From Candidatus Bathyarchaeia archaeon (GTDB lineage Archaea > Thermoproteota > Bathyarchaeia > 40CM-2-53-6), in assembly GCA_035935655.1 (NCBI GenBank), contig DASYWW010000037.1, forward strand, positions 186,001 through 250,000: 64,000 bases of DNA. Reading direction: 5' to 3'. A program made the translations under genes and the position numbers. Below the pieces are notes generated by a model. That model did no database searches. It saw only the letters and a program-made list of their open reading frames with translations, and had not been told where the DNA came from. This document shows positions 26,274-34,725 of the stretch, one piece after another. The first letter of the stretch is position 1; the number at the start of each line of letters is the position of its first letter.

Positions 26274-26360
26274 AATAGGTCTGGTCTTGCGAAACTCTGT
26301 AAAATTAGCGTCGGATATCTCTCTAACGTATTAGCCAGGTTAAGCTTCTCTCCTTCGGCG

Positions 26361-27563
26361 TTGTTGGCTGTCAAGTCTGTCTGGCAACACTATGCTCCAG
26401 CAGGCGATGCTCTGCGTTTGCTGGAGTTGTTCAGGAGGATGGTTAACGAGTCCCTGTGGATAGGTATGGCTAATGACGTGTCGGCGCTGAGAAAGCTCTC
26501 ACTCCTCTCCTACAACCAGCTAGCCCAGTACAACTCTCCCAGCTATTACAAGCTCTGCGCCATATCACGCGCAGCAGGAATACTAGCCTCCAGGAAGAAG
26601 TCTATCCGGAGAGGCTACGTCAACAGGACCCCGTACGCCGTCAGGCAACACCTTGTCTCCTGCTACGGATTCAAGATTAGAAACAGTCTACTGGAGATTC
26701 CGGTTGCCAGGGGACGACGATTTGCAATCCCGCTGACCAAGCATACCCTTCAAATCATATCCCATCCAGATGTCGAAGTTCGTTCCTTCACTCTCACCCG
26801 TACCAGGCTCTGCCTTTGCATCGCCCGCGACCCTCCCATGATAGAATGCGCCTCCACGATAGGTGTGGATCGTAATCTTCGTAATCTCACGGTTGGAAAC
26901 GACCAGCATGCCCATCGATACGATCTCTCAGAGGCGATGCGCATAGCAAGTACCACGGCACGCATAGTAGCCTCCTTCAGACGAGACGATGCTAGAGTAA
27001 GAACGGTGATAGCGTCTAAGTATGGACGGCGAAGAACCTCTAGAACCCTTCACCTACTCCACAACACGACAAAGACAATTGTCGCAGAGGGAGTCCGGCG
27101 GAAAACAGCAATAGTTCTCGAGAACATCGAAGGCATCCGATCCCTCTATCGTAAGGGTAACGGTCAGGGCAGAAAGTATAGGGGTAGAATGAACGGATGG
27201 GGTTTCGGCGAGGCTCAGCGACAGATCGAGTACAAGGCACGATGGGTAGGCCTACCGGTTGTCCGTTTGTCTAGGCGTGGGACCAGAGGCTCCAGTATTA
27301 CTTGTCCGAGATGCGGGGAGAGACTCCAATCAGACAAGCGACTAGAACGCAAGCTCTGGTGCAGCAATTGTCGAACAGTAATGGACCGGGACATGGTAGC
27401 AGCGATAAACTTGTCTCGGCGGGGACGGGTGAGGTTCGCACGTTCCCGGCCTCCCATCAATGAGGCGCAAGGCGGAGCAGTTGAAGCAGTGAAGGGGAAC
27501 CCGACGCCTACGGTAATCCCCGGAGTCGATGTCCCGAAGCTAACTCAACCAACGAAGAGTTAA
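26361..27563 (+). mobile_element. tnpB: TnpB RNA-guided nuclease (IS200/IS605-type, stand-alone)
   Basis: A 400-residue ORF (TTG start) with the split RuvC triad in GVDRNLRNLTVG (Asp), VLENIEGIR (Glu) and MDRDMVAAINLS (Asp), plus a zinc ribbon between the last two (TCPRCG ... WCSNC). TnpB uses an omega-RNA from the element's right end to cut DNA at a matching site and so protect the transposon copy. No TnpA transposase is adjacent, so it is either a stand-alone TnpB or a trans-mobilised element. A related but decayed 3' end occurs at 53345-53595. The final codons probably run beyond the element into flanking DNA. Confidence 0.88.
27462..27531 (+). ncRNA. Candidate omega-RNA 3' scaffold at the right end of tnpB
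   Basis: The segment from GAGGCGCAAGG to GAGTCGATG is shared with the minus strand of 53345-53414, where the coding frame is destroyed; identity ends abruptly after GTCGATG in both copies. Conservation without coding capacity is what an RNA scaffold at the element end predicts. The bases after 27531 would then be the guide. It contains pairing blocks such as GGGGAACCC. Structure and expression are inferred. Confidence 0.55.
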
Positions 27564-27604
27564 CAGAACCTTCTGGGAAAGCTAAAGTCTGTCTAGATCA
27601 CTTC

Positions 27605-28114
27605 GTGAACCGACGCATAATGAGTAGGCCGTCTAAGCCGGTGAGCAGTTCCAAGACCATTCTCTCAAGTCAGATGATGCCTGTAGATGCGAACCCTATG
27701 GGAAACGTCCACGGCGGTACAATACTCAAGCTGGTCGATGAGGCAGCCGGGGTCACGGCTCTCAGGCACGCGCGATCAGTTGTGGTCACAGCGAGTATCG
27801 ACCGCATGGACTTCTACCATCCAGTCTATGTCGGCAACCTTCTCAGCCTCAAGGCCTCAGTCAATTATGCTGGGACAACCTCGATGGAGGTTGGAGTCCG
27901 GATAGAAGCAGAGGATCTCAAGACCGGTAGAATTACACACACCGGATCATCCTACCTCACCTACGTTGCCATTGATGAAAACGGGCGCCCCGTAGAAATC
28001 CCGGACGTCCTCCCTGAAACACCAGAAGAGAAACGACGGTGGAGAGAAGGAAAACAGCGACGAGCTGAACGTCTAAGGACCCTAAAAGACCGAAAGAGGA
28101 AGGGCAAAGCCTAG
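27605..28114 (+). CDS. Hotdog-fold acyl-CoA thioesterase
   Basis: 169 residues, GTG start (ATG at 27620 is an alternative). VDANPMGNVHGGTILKLVDE carries the conserved thioesterase II signature (Asn...HGG...Asp/Glu on the hotdog helix), followed by VVTASIDRMDFYHPVYVGNL. It hydrolyses acyl-CoA to free acid and CoA. It heads the operon of CoA-ester enzymes that follows; its stop is 11 bases from the ACG of the dehydrogenase. A basic C-terminal tail (RRAERLRTLKDRKRKGKA) is an extra. Confidence 0.85.
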   Translation: MNRRIMSRPSKPVSSSKTILSSQMMPVDANPMGNVHGGTILKLVDEAAGVTALRHARSVVVTASIDRMDFYHPVYVGNLLSLKASVNYAGTTSMEVGVRIEAEDLKTGRITHTGSSYLTYVAIDENGRPVEIPDVLPETPEEKRRWREGKQRRAERLRTLKDRKRKGKA

Positions 28115-28125
28115 GTCGATCAAGA

Positions 28126-29007
28126 ACGAAGGTCGCAATTATCGGATTCGGAATGATGGGACGACAAATAGCCCAAGTATTCGCCCAACATGGCCATGAG
28201 GTAGAAGCTGCTGATGAAGATCAACAAGCACTGAAGACAGGGCTCGACGAAATCGCAGACGGACCCTACGGAGTGCATGCGGCCGTTTCAAAAGGAAAAC
28301 TGACCCCAGAGCAAGCGAAGAAGACCCTGGCAAGCGTCAAGACAACACCCAGGCTTGAAGACGCCTGCATGAACTCGACCCTTGTGATCGAAGCGGCCTT
28401 CGAGGACCTTCAACTCAAACAGAATCTCTTTCAGAAGATTGAATCCGCTGCTCCACTAACTGCGATCATAGCGTCAAACACCTCAACCCTCAGTCTCGAT
28501 AAAATTACTCAAAAGATCTCGAGGAAAGATAGAACGGTTGGAATGCACTTCTTCAATCCAGCCCAGCTCACAAAACTCGTCGAGATCATCCGAGGACCGT
28601 CTACGTCACCTGAAACAGTTGAGAAGGCATCCCAAGTTGTCCGCGAGATCGGCAAGACCCCCATCCTCGCTCAAGACGAGCCAGGTTTCATCGCCAACCG
28701 GCTAGGACTCACCCTCTACATTGAGGCTTCCAAACTGCTAGAAGATGGTGTCGCGAGTCTTTCGGATATCGACTCGTGCATGAGACTTGGCTACAACCAT
28801 CCAATGGGCCCCTTCGAACTAGCCGACTTCGTCGGACTAGATACTAGGCTCCGCAACCTTGAATCACTCTACAAGTCGACGAATGAGAGTCGATGGATGC
28901 CACCTAGGATTCTGAGAGAGATGGTCGAACAAGGGTACATCGGCGATCCTTCGAGAAAGAAGGCGAGCAAGGGCGGATACTACGAGTACCTCCGGACAAA
29001 ACTCTGA
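28126..29007 (+). CDS. 3-hydroxyacyl-CoA dehydrogenase, apparent ACG start
   Basis: NAD-dependent oxidation of 3-hydroxyacyl-CoA. The Rossmann motif is AIIGFGMMGRQIA; catalytic His in VGMHFFNPAQL, Asn in ANRLGLTLY, and the C-terminal domain has NHPMGPFELADFVGLD. An ATG at 28153 would delete the first beta strand. Upstream in-frame sequence gives K-V-A-I-I-G preceded by ACG at 28126, exactly the M-K-V-A-x-I-G start of this family, with no ATG/GTG/TTG after the previous gene's stop. With ACG the protein is 293 residues, a usual length. It belongs to the CoA operon 27605-34668. Confidence 0.9.
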   Translation, partial: TKVAIIGFGMMGRQIAQVFAQHGHEVEAADEDQQALKTGLDEIADGPYGVHAAVSKGKLTPEQAKKTLASVKTTPRLEDACMNSTLVIEAAFEDLQLKQNLFQKIESAAPLTAIIASNTSTLSLDKITQKISRKDRTVGMHFFNPAQLTKLVEIIRGPSTSPETVEKASQVVREIGKTPILAQDEPGFIANRLGLTLYIEASKLLEDGVASLSDIDSCMRLGYNHPMGPFELADFVGLDTRLRNLESLYKSTNESRWMPPRILREMVEQGYIGDPSRKKASKGGYYEYLRTKL

Positions 29008-29061
29008 CAAGAAATCCTAACCCTTTATACAGAACAGAACCTTACGAACCACTGATTTCGA

Positions 29062-29835
29062 TTGCCCTACACGCACATACTTGTTGAGACTGAGCCACCT
29101 ATCGGAATTGTCCGGCTGAACCGTCCAAAAGCTCTCAACGCCCTCAACTTCGAACTCATCCGAGAAACAGTCGAAGCGCTCGAATCCTTCGACAAAGACG
29201 AGAAGATTAGGGCGACGGTCCTGACCGGGGGAGACGACGCATTTTCCGCAGGAGCCGATATCAAAGAACTAGCTGAGGCGACCCCTGTGACGCTGATCGA
29301 CCAGAACAAGTTCGCTCTTTGGGATCGTCTGAAAAAGATTGCAAAGCCGATCATCGGAGCAGTGAGTGGCTACATCTACGGAGGCGGGTGCGAACTAGCG
29401 ATGAACTGCGACATCATCATTGCATCCGAGACTGCTCGATTCGCCCAACCTGAAATCAACATTGGAATAATGCCCGGAGCAGGCGGGACCCAGCGTCTTA
29501 CTAGAACCATTGGGAAGTATAGGGCAATGGAGATGGTTCTGACCGGACAACCCGTGACCGCGAAGGAGATGGAAAAGCACGGACTCGTCAACAGAATCGT
29601 GCCGGTAGAAGCTTACTTCGATGAAGCGCGAAAGCTGGCGATGCAGATCGCACAAAAAGCCCCCATCGCCACCCGCTTGGCCAAGGAAGCAGTTCTGAAA
29701 GCATTCGATTCGCCACTTGAAGAAGGACTTCAGTTTGAGAGAAAGAACTTCTATCTCCTCTTCTCGACGGAGGACATGAAAGAGGGCATGAAGGCGTTCA
29801 CGGAAAAAAGACCCCCAAACTTCAAGGGACGATGA
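29062..29835 (+). CDS. Enoyl-CoA hydratase (crotonase family)
   Basis: 257 residues, TTG start. Crotonase oxyanion-hole motifs: SAGADIKELAE and YIYGGGCELAMNCDIIIAS, then FAQPEINIGIMPGAGGTQRL with the conserved glutamate. Hydrates trans-2-enoyl-CoA to 3-hydroxyacyl-CoA, the step before the dehydrogenase encoded upstream. The C-terminal RPPNFKGR is typical. It is followed after three bases by a second crotonase. Confidence 0.9.
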   Translation: MPYTHILVETEPPIGIVRLNRPKALNALNFELIRETVEALESFDKDEKIRATVLTGGDDAFSAGADIKELAEATPVTLIDQNKFALWDRLKKIAKPIIGAVSGYIYGGGCELAMNCDIIIASETARFAQPEINIGIMPGAGGTQRLTRTIGKYRAMEMVLTGQPVTAKEMEKHGLVNRIVPVEAYFDEARKLAMQIAQKAPIATRLAKEAVLKAFDSPLEEGLQFERKNFYLLFSTEDMKEGMKAFTEKRPPNFKGR

Positions 29836-29838
29836 TTC

Positions 29839-30633
29839 TTGACCCCTGAAACACTCATCGTCAAAGAGCACGATCACATCAGAAAGATTACGTTCAACAG
29901 GCCGAGCGCTCTCAACGCGATAAACGACAAGATGGGAGAAGAACTACTCACAACTCTCAAAGAGGCAGAGAAGAACGAGACAGTCCGATGCCTCCTCATA
30001 ACAGGCGCCGGAAGAGCCTTCTCAGCAGGCGAAGACGTATCCAGTTTGAAAGAGCGCTACGGGGCAGGAGAACATCCTTCACTTGGGGATCATCTGAGGA
30101 AAAAATATCATCCGATCATCACTCGCATTCGAAGTATCGAAAAGCCGATTATCGCCCGCTTGAACGGCATCGCTGCCGGAAGCGGAGCAAGCATAGCTCT
30201 TGCGTGCGATATCCGAATAGCCTCTGAGGAAGCAGGTCTCAAACAGGCATTCATTGGAATGGGCCTAGTACCAGATTCTGGAAGTAGCTACTTCCTTACA
30301 CGAATGATCGGCCCAGGAAGAGCTCTTGAACTGATCATGACGGGAAGAACAATACCCGCGAAAGAAGCGGAACAGCTCGGCCTCATCCACAAGGTCGTTC
30401 CGGCCGCAGACCTCGATAAGCACACCGACGAGCTTGCCCATCGGCTTGCAACCGGCCCGACCAAAGCAATTGGATTGTCGAAGCGAATCGTCAATAGAGC
30501 CGCAAGCCTCGAACTTCCCGAAGTTCTCGAGTACGAGGCCTACAATCAGGACATCGCCGGAAAGACTAGCGACCATATTGAAGCGGTCAAATCCTTTTTG
30601 GAAAAACGCCCACCTAAATTCTCAGGAAAATGA
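29839..30633 (+). CDS. Crotonase-family enoyl-CoA hydratase/isomerase (PaaG-like)
   Basis: 264 residues, TTG start. Oxyanion-hole motifs are SAGEDVSSLKERY and IAAGSGASIALACDIRIAS. In the catalytic loop, LVPDSGSSYFLTRMIG has Asp where hydratases have Glu and no GGT, a pattern seen in PaaG-type isomerases that act on ring epoxides or double bonds. It therefore may be an isomerase rather than a plain hydratase. The diiron-type protein just downstream makes an oxygen-dependent pathway possible. Same operon, three bases after the previous stop. Confidence 0.85.
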   Translation: MTPETLIVKEHDHIRKITFNRPSALNAINDKMGEELLTTLKEAEKNETVRCLLITGAGRAFSAGEDVSSLKERYGAGEHPSLGDHLRKKYHPIITRIRSIEKPIIARLNGIAAGSGASIALACDIRIASEEAGLKQAFIGMGLVPDSGSSYFLTRMIGPGRALELIMTGRTIPAKEAEQLGLIHKVVPAADLDKHTDELAHRLATGPTKAIGLSKRIVNRAASLELPEVLEYEAYNQDIAGKTSDHIEAVKSFLEKRPPKFSGK

Positions 30634-30702
30634 GACAAAGAGAGACTTCTCAGGGTTTCACGTTTAAGTAACAATCTCTTCCATCGGGAGAGTTGAACGA
30701 CC

Positions 30703-31707
30703 GTGCCGGGCAAGGACAAGAACAAACGGCCGAAGATTGATCTCAACATCTTCCCCGGAAACTGGACTGTTACGAACGACCAGATGTTCAAGGCCTTTGA
30801 CCTCTCCTTCGCCCAGAACTGGAACCCGGCCACTTTTGCGTGGGATGAGCTAGACCAGAAAAATTTCGACTCGAAGGAGCGAATAGCCCAAGCTTATTGG
30901 ATGTCGAAGCTCGCCCTCTTCGAGAAATCCGGGATCGGAGCATTCGGCTTCGGCGCGGTAAGAGCTGCAGAGCTCAACATGGAGGATCCGACGAAGAAGA
31001 TGCTCGCCTCTATCACATACGATGAATGCCGCCATGATGAGGTTTGCCGGAGAGCATGCGACAAGCTCTGCCCCAACTGGCCGTATGGGTATAAGCCCCA
31101 ATCCGATTTCGAGGCAAGGGCCCTGCGAAACATCACAGCCCTCTATGACGATGGCAAGCGATACTGGGAAGGGTTCCTAAAGGCATGGGAATACCTTCCT
31201 CCTGAAATCCTGTTTGCAGGATTCTTTTTCGCGGAAATAGGCGCAGAAACAATCTTCAACGCGATGCGCCAGACGAGCAAACTTGGAATCTACCAGCAAA
31301 CATTCCGCAACATTACACGAGACGAGACGCGGCACCTCGTGGCCACTATGGCCTTGCTCCGAGCCATGGCCGAGAAATTCACTCTGGAGCAGAAGATGAC
31401 GATAACGCGCCAGATGAAACAGGGCTTCATCTTTCTCTCACCGCTCCTCTATCAACACAAACCCGAATTCTGGCACCTTCCTGCAGACTTCGACAAGGTC
31501 GACCAAGAGATGGAGGAAGCGGCCAGGGACGCGGGACTCGGCGTGCTTACTCTCGAAGAGAAGGTTAAGTTCTGGAGAGAAGCAATCGAAAAGAAACGGG
31601 GCGAGATCGAAGCGATGGGAATCAAAGTACCCGCGATACCGGAGCTGGGAGTTGAGGGCGAGATAGTTCAGGTTAGGAAGAACGAAACAATTGCCACAAG
31701 CTTCTAG
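30703..31707 (+). CDS. Ferritin-like diiron oxidoreductase (R2/AurF-like)
   Basis: 334 residues, GTG start. Two (D/E)E-x-x-H-type motifs, YDECRHDEV (about 106-114) and RDETRHLVA (about 205-213), plus Glu in FFAEIGAETIF, make a four-helix diiron centre. Related folds include ribonucleotide reductase R2, R2-like oxidases, AurF and PaaA-type epoxidases; length and motifs do not decide among them. It is unusual inside a beta-oxidation-like operon and suggests an oxygenation or desaturation step. A weak promoter region precedes it (69-base gap). Confidence 0.75.
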   Translation: MPGKDKNKRPKIDLNIFPGNWTVTNDQMFKAFDLSFAQNWNPATFAWDELDQKNFDSKERIAQAYWMSKLALFEKSGIGAFGFGAVRAAELNMEDPTKKMLASITYDECRHDEVCRRACDKLCPNWPYGYKPQSDFEARALRNITALYDDGKRYWEGFLKAWEYLPPEILFAGFFFAEIGAETIFNAMRQTSKLGIYQQTFRNITRDETRHLVATMALLRAMAEKFTLEQKMTITRQMKQGFIFLSPLLYQHKPEFWHLPADFDKVDQEMEEAARDAGLGVLTLEEKVKFWREAIEKKRGEIEAMGIKVPAIPELGVEGEIVQVRKNETIATSF

Positions 31708-31722
31708 GAGATAGAGAAAAAG

Positions 31723-32028
31723 GTGACAAAGATCATTGTCTTGTTCGGACAGCCCAAGGACCCGAAGCTGTTCGATGAACAATACTGGAAAGACCATATT
31801 CCAATGGCGAAGGCAATGCCCGGTCTGAAAAAATACACGGTTCACAAGATCGTCGGGGCACCCCGAGGAGAACCTGCCTATTACCAAGTCGTCGAGCTCG
31901 AGTTCGAAACAATGGACACCCTGAAGAAAGCGTTGGATAGTCCAGCGGGACGCGAATCAGGACGCCACGGCATCAAGATAGCCTCGGGCGGCATAACTTT
32001 CCTCTACGCAGAATCAAAAGAGGCCTAG
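31723..32028 (+). CDS. EthD-domain (dimeric alpha/beta barrel) protein
   Basis: 101 residues, GTG start. The motifs FDEQYWKDHIPMAKAMPGLK and YTVHKIVGAPRG are those of the EthD family, small dimers found with oxygenases and ether- or sterol-degrading enzymes. No catalytic role is known for most members. It begins 15 bases after the diiron protein, strengthening the view that the two act in one oxidative step. Confidence 0.85.
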   Translation: MTKIIVLFGQPKDPKLFDEQYWKDHIPMAKAMPGLKKYTVHKIVGAPRGEPAYYQVVELEFETMDTLKKALDSPAGRESGRHGIKIASGGITFLYAESKEA

Positions 32029-32128
32029 TAGAAGCAGGCCCTCGAGCCCGATCTGTTTGGTTGAAGGGTCATCAGAAAACGTTCTTCTAATGAAGTGCTA
32101 GAATTCTAGCCTAGGAGCGTCGGAATTT

Positions 32129-33283
32129 ACGAGCCGTATTGGAATCGTCGGAGTCGGCCACTCAAAGTTCGGAAAAAGGAGCGACGCCTCACTTAGAGAG
32201 CTTGCCTTCGAAGCTTACAGCTCCGCTCTTGACGACGCCGACATGGATTCTTCGAGAATAGACGGTTCAGTAGTCTGCTCCGCGACTCACTATGATAAGC
32301 AACGATCACCAGCGGGCGTTGTGGCAGAATACTTGGGACTTAACCCTCAACCTACCTTCAATGTCGAAGCGGCTTGCGCGTCGAGCGCAGTTGGCCTCCG
32401 GACCGCCTGGGCTCTTGTCTCATCAAAGCTCCACGATGTAATCGCGGTCGTAGGGGTCCAGAAGATGACTGAACTCTCCTCGGAAGAGATCCAAGAACTC
32501 ATGGGCAGAGCGGGAGATGTCATGTGGGAATCGCCCTTCGGGACAACGATGCCTGCATACTACGCAATGTACGCAACCGCCCATATGGCGAAGTATGGGA
32601 CTACGGAGGAGCAGATGGCTCTCGTTACAGTGAAGAATCGGAAGTACGGATCAAAAAATCCAAACGCTATGTTTCAAAAACCCGTAACCGCAGAAGAAGT
32701 CCTCAAGTCTCGACCCGTATCGACACCGCTGAAACTCTTCGATTGCTGCGCGAACGCCGACGGCGCAGCATGCCTCATTATCGCAAACGCAGAGAAAGCA
32801 AGGAAGCTAACCGACAGACCCGTATGGGTTGCCGGCTTAGGCCTTGCCTCCAGCCCCATGTCTCTGGCAGGACGCAAGGGTCCGATGACAAGTTTCGAGG
32901 TTACAAAGAACGCGGCAAAGGCGGCCTACCAGATGGCGCGAATAGGACCAAGGGACATTGATGTTGCCGAGGTGCACGACTCGTTCTCGATCACCGAGAT
33001 TCTGAACTATGAAGACCTAGGCTTTGCGAAACCCGGAACAGGAGGCAGACTCCTGCAGAAAGAGGAAACTGAGCTAGGAGGAAGAATACCCGTAAACATT
33101 GATGGAGGCCTCATCTCGAAAGGCCATCCCGTCGGCGCAACAGGCGCCTCCCAACTCTTCGCCCTGACTAAACACCTCAGAGGTGAAGCCGGCTCAACTC
33201 AAGTCGACGGCGCGAAAATAGGGTTAGCTCAGAACATCGGCGGAATAGGAATGTACTGCTCTGTTACAATACTGCGATCATGA
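32129..33283 (+). CDS. Thiolase (SCP2-type acetyl-CoA acetyltransferase), apparent ACG start
   Basis: Catalytic Cys lies in NVEAACASSAVGLR, the C-terminal His in LISKGHPVGATGAS, and a loop AEVHDSFSITEIL is typical of archaeal/SCP2 thiolases. ATG at 32243 is too late: upstream in-frame translation gives SRIGIVGVGHSKFGKRSDAS, the family's N-terminus, starting at ACG 32129. A TAGGAG stretch lies 11 bases before it and no ATG/GTG/TTG is available. With ACG it is 384 residues, the expected size. It would cleave 3-ketoacyl-CoA, or condense acetyl units, with the DUF35 protein at 34261 as partner. Confidence 0.92.
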   Translation, partial: TSRIGIVGVGHSKFGKRSDASLRELAFEAYSSALDDADMDSSRIDGSVVCSATHYDKQRSPAGVVAEYLGLNPQPTFNVEAACASSAVGLRTAWALVSSKLHDVIAVVGVQKMTELSSEEIQELMGRAGDVMWESPFGTTMPAYYAMYATAHMAKYGTTEEQMALVTVKNRKYGSKNPNAMFQKPVTAEEVLKSRPVSTPLKLFDCCANADGAACLIIANAEKARKLTDRPVWVAGLGLASSPMSLAGRKGPMTSFEVTKNAAKAAYQMARIGPRDIDVAEVHDSFSITEILNYEDLGFAKPGTGGRLLQKEETELGGRIPVNIDGGLISKGHPVGATGASQLFALTKHLRGEAGSTQVDGAKIGLAQNIGGIGMYCSVTILRS

Positions 33284-33329
33284 GTACATTCTCGTTGCTC
33301 TTTGACGAAAAGCGAGTGCGAAACTAAAG

Positions 33330-34259
33330 TTGCAAGCGGGCTTTCAAGAGTTGACTCCCTCTCATAGTTTGGACAGAAGGATTAGAGCGTATAGTGAAGC
33401 CGTACACCTTGCACAAAAGGGTCGCTCTGTTACGGAAATCTCGAACGAGACGGGAATGCCTGACGCGACTATTAGAGGATGGCTCGTAGATGGTCGAAGA
33501 CCTTGGACCCGTTACGAACTCTTCAGACCAACATCCTCTGATCAATTGTCGTATGTAATCGGTGTCTACATGGGAGACGGTTCGATTTCCCGGTGGAGAA
33601 ATCGTTTTTCTCTGCGACTAAGTGTCAAAGACAAAGAATTCGCGAATAAGTTTTCTTCAACATGCGCTCAGATTCTTGGAAAGGGACCATATTCTGTGAG
33701 GCATGTCGAGGATCGAGACAACTACGAGACAATTGTCGCAAACGTGTCTTTCTGCAAGTTTCTCGCGCGAGGCCTCCTTGGCCTGGATCGGTACGTGCGA
33801 GAGTATCCGTCTGGCTTTGTAAGAGGTTTGGCAGATAGCGATGGATGCCCCGCCGTGACAACAACAAAAAGACGAGGCAAACCTTGGTTCTTTGTTCAAG
33901 TTGTTGTCGCAACATCTACAAGCATTCGCCTACTGAGCTATACCAAGACAATTCTGAGGGAGTGCCTTGGTCTCAAGGCAACATTCGTATACAAAGGTAA
34001 GCCACGACCTAGTGTGTACAAGAACAAGTTGTTTAATTCAAAAAAGAGGGTCTTTGACCTTAGGATATCGCGCTTTGGTGATGTGAAACGATTTTCCCGG
34101 GTTGTCGGTTTCGAACTAGCTCGGAAACAAGAGAAGCTTGACGCCGCCATTGCCGTTCATGAAAGATTTGGATCCGGTCAAGACGCAGTAGAAGAGTGGA
34201 CCCGTCACTGGGAACGCGGCAAGACTGAGTGGATTCTCAAGAAAAGCGTGGACCAGTAA
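33330..34259 (+). CDS. LAGLIDADG homing endonuclease with N-terminal HTH, inserted in operon
   Basis: 309 residues, TTG start. Residues about 20-50 form a helix-turn-helix (GRSVTEISNETGMPDATIRG). The two LAGLIDADG motifs are YVIGVYMGDGSISR and FVRGLADSDGCPAVT. It lies between thiolase and its DUF35 partner, both complete, so it is free-standing, not an intein or intron in either gene. It has only one base between its TAA and the next TTG start, so it is read with the operon. Confidence 0.85.
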   Translation: MQAGFQELTPSHSLDRRIRAYSEAVHLAQKGRSVTEISNETGMPDATIRGWLVDGRRPWTRYELFRPTSSDQLSYVIGVYMGDGSISRWRNRFSLRLSVKDKEFANKFSSTCAQILGKGPYSVRHVEDRDNYETIVANVSFCKFLARGLLGLDRYVREYPSGFVRGLADSDGCPAVTTTKRRGKPWFFVQVVVATSTSIRLLSYTKTILRECLGLKATFVYKGKPRPSVYKNKLFNSKKRVFDLRISRFGDVKRFSRVVGFELARKQEKLDAAIAVHERFGSGQDAVEEWTRHWERGKTEWILKKSVDQ

Positions 34260-34260
34260 A

Positions 34261-34668
34261 TTGGGTTTTGAAAAGTTTGGTAGAGTCGGTTATGTCTCCC
34301 AGACCAAGATCAATCAACTATTATCCTACCTGGAGAAAGGGCAGATTGTAGCGACAAAATGCAAAAAGTGCGGAAGAAGATACTTTCCACCACGAGCCGA
34401 CTGCCTAGACTGCCGCCACAGCGCGATAGAGTGGGTTGTGCTGGACGGGAAGGCTAACCTGATCACTTTCACCGAGGTTTTCTTCGCACCGCCAGCGTTT
34501 CAGCCGGAAACACCGTACCTACTGGGACTTGCTGAACTCACCAACGGGCTGCGAGCATTCGCCCCAATCAGTCCCAACGTAAACAAGGAGCGGCTGAAAC
34601 CAGGCCTAGAGTTGAGCCTGAAGGTTGCAAAAGGATCCCGTGACAACTTGTTCTATTGGCTTGAATAA
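34261..34668 (+). CDS. DUF35 zinc-ribbon/OB-fold protein, thiolase partner
   Basis: 135 residues, TTG start. N-terminal rubredoxin-like zinc ribbon (CKKCGRRYFPPRADCLDC) followed by an OB fold (GKANLITFTEVFFAPPAFQ ... PYLLGLAEL). In archaea such proteins bridge thiolase and HMG-CoA synthase and channel CoA esters. Here it is separated from the thiolase by a homing endonuclease but remains in the operon. Confidence 0.88.
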   Translation: MGFEKFGRVGYVSQTKINQLLSYLEKGQIVATKCKKCGRRYFPPRADCLDCRHSAIEWVVLDGKANLITFTEVFFAPPAFQPETPYLLGLAELTNGLRAFAPISPNVNKERLKPGLELSLKVAKGSRDNLFYWLE

Positions 34669-34725
34669 AGAATCCTTCCCCGTCGCATTTACCTCTTGTT
34701 GCGGAACAGATTCTTCCAGGCTTCT

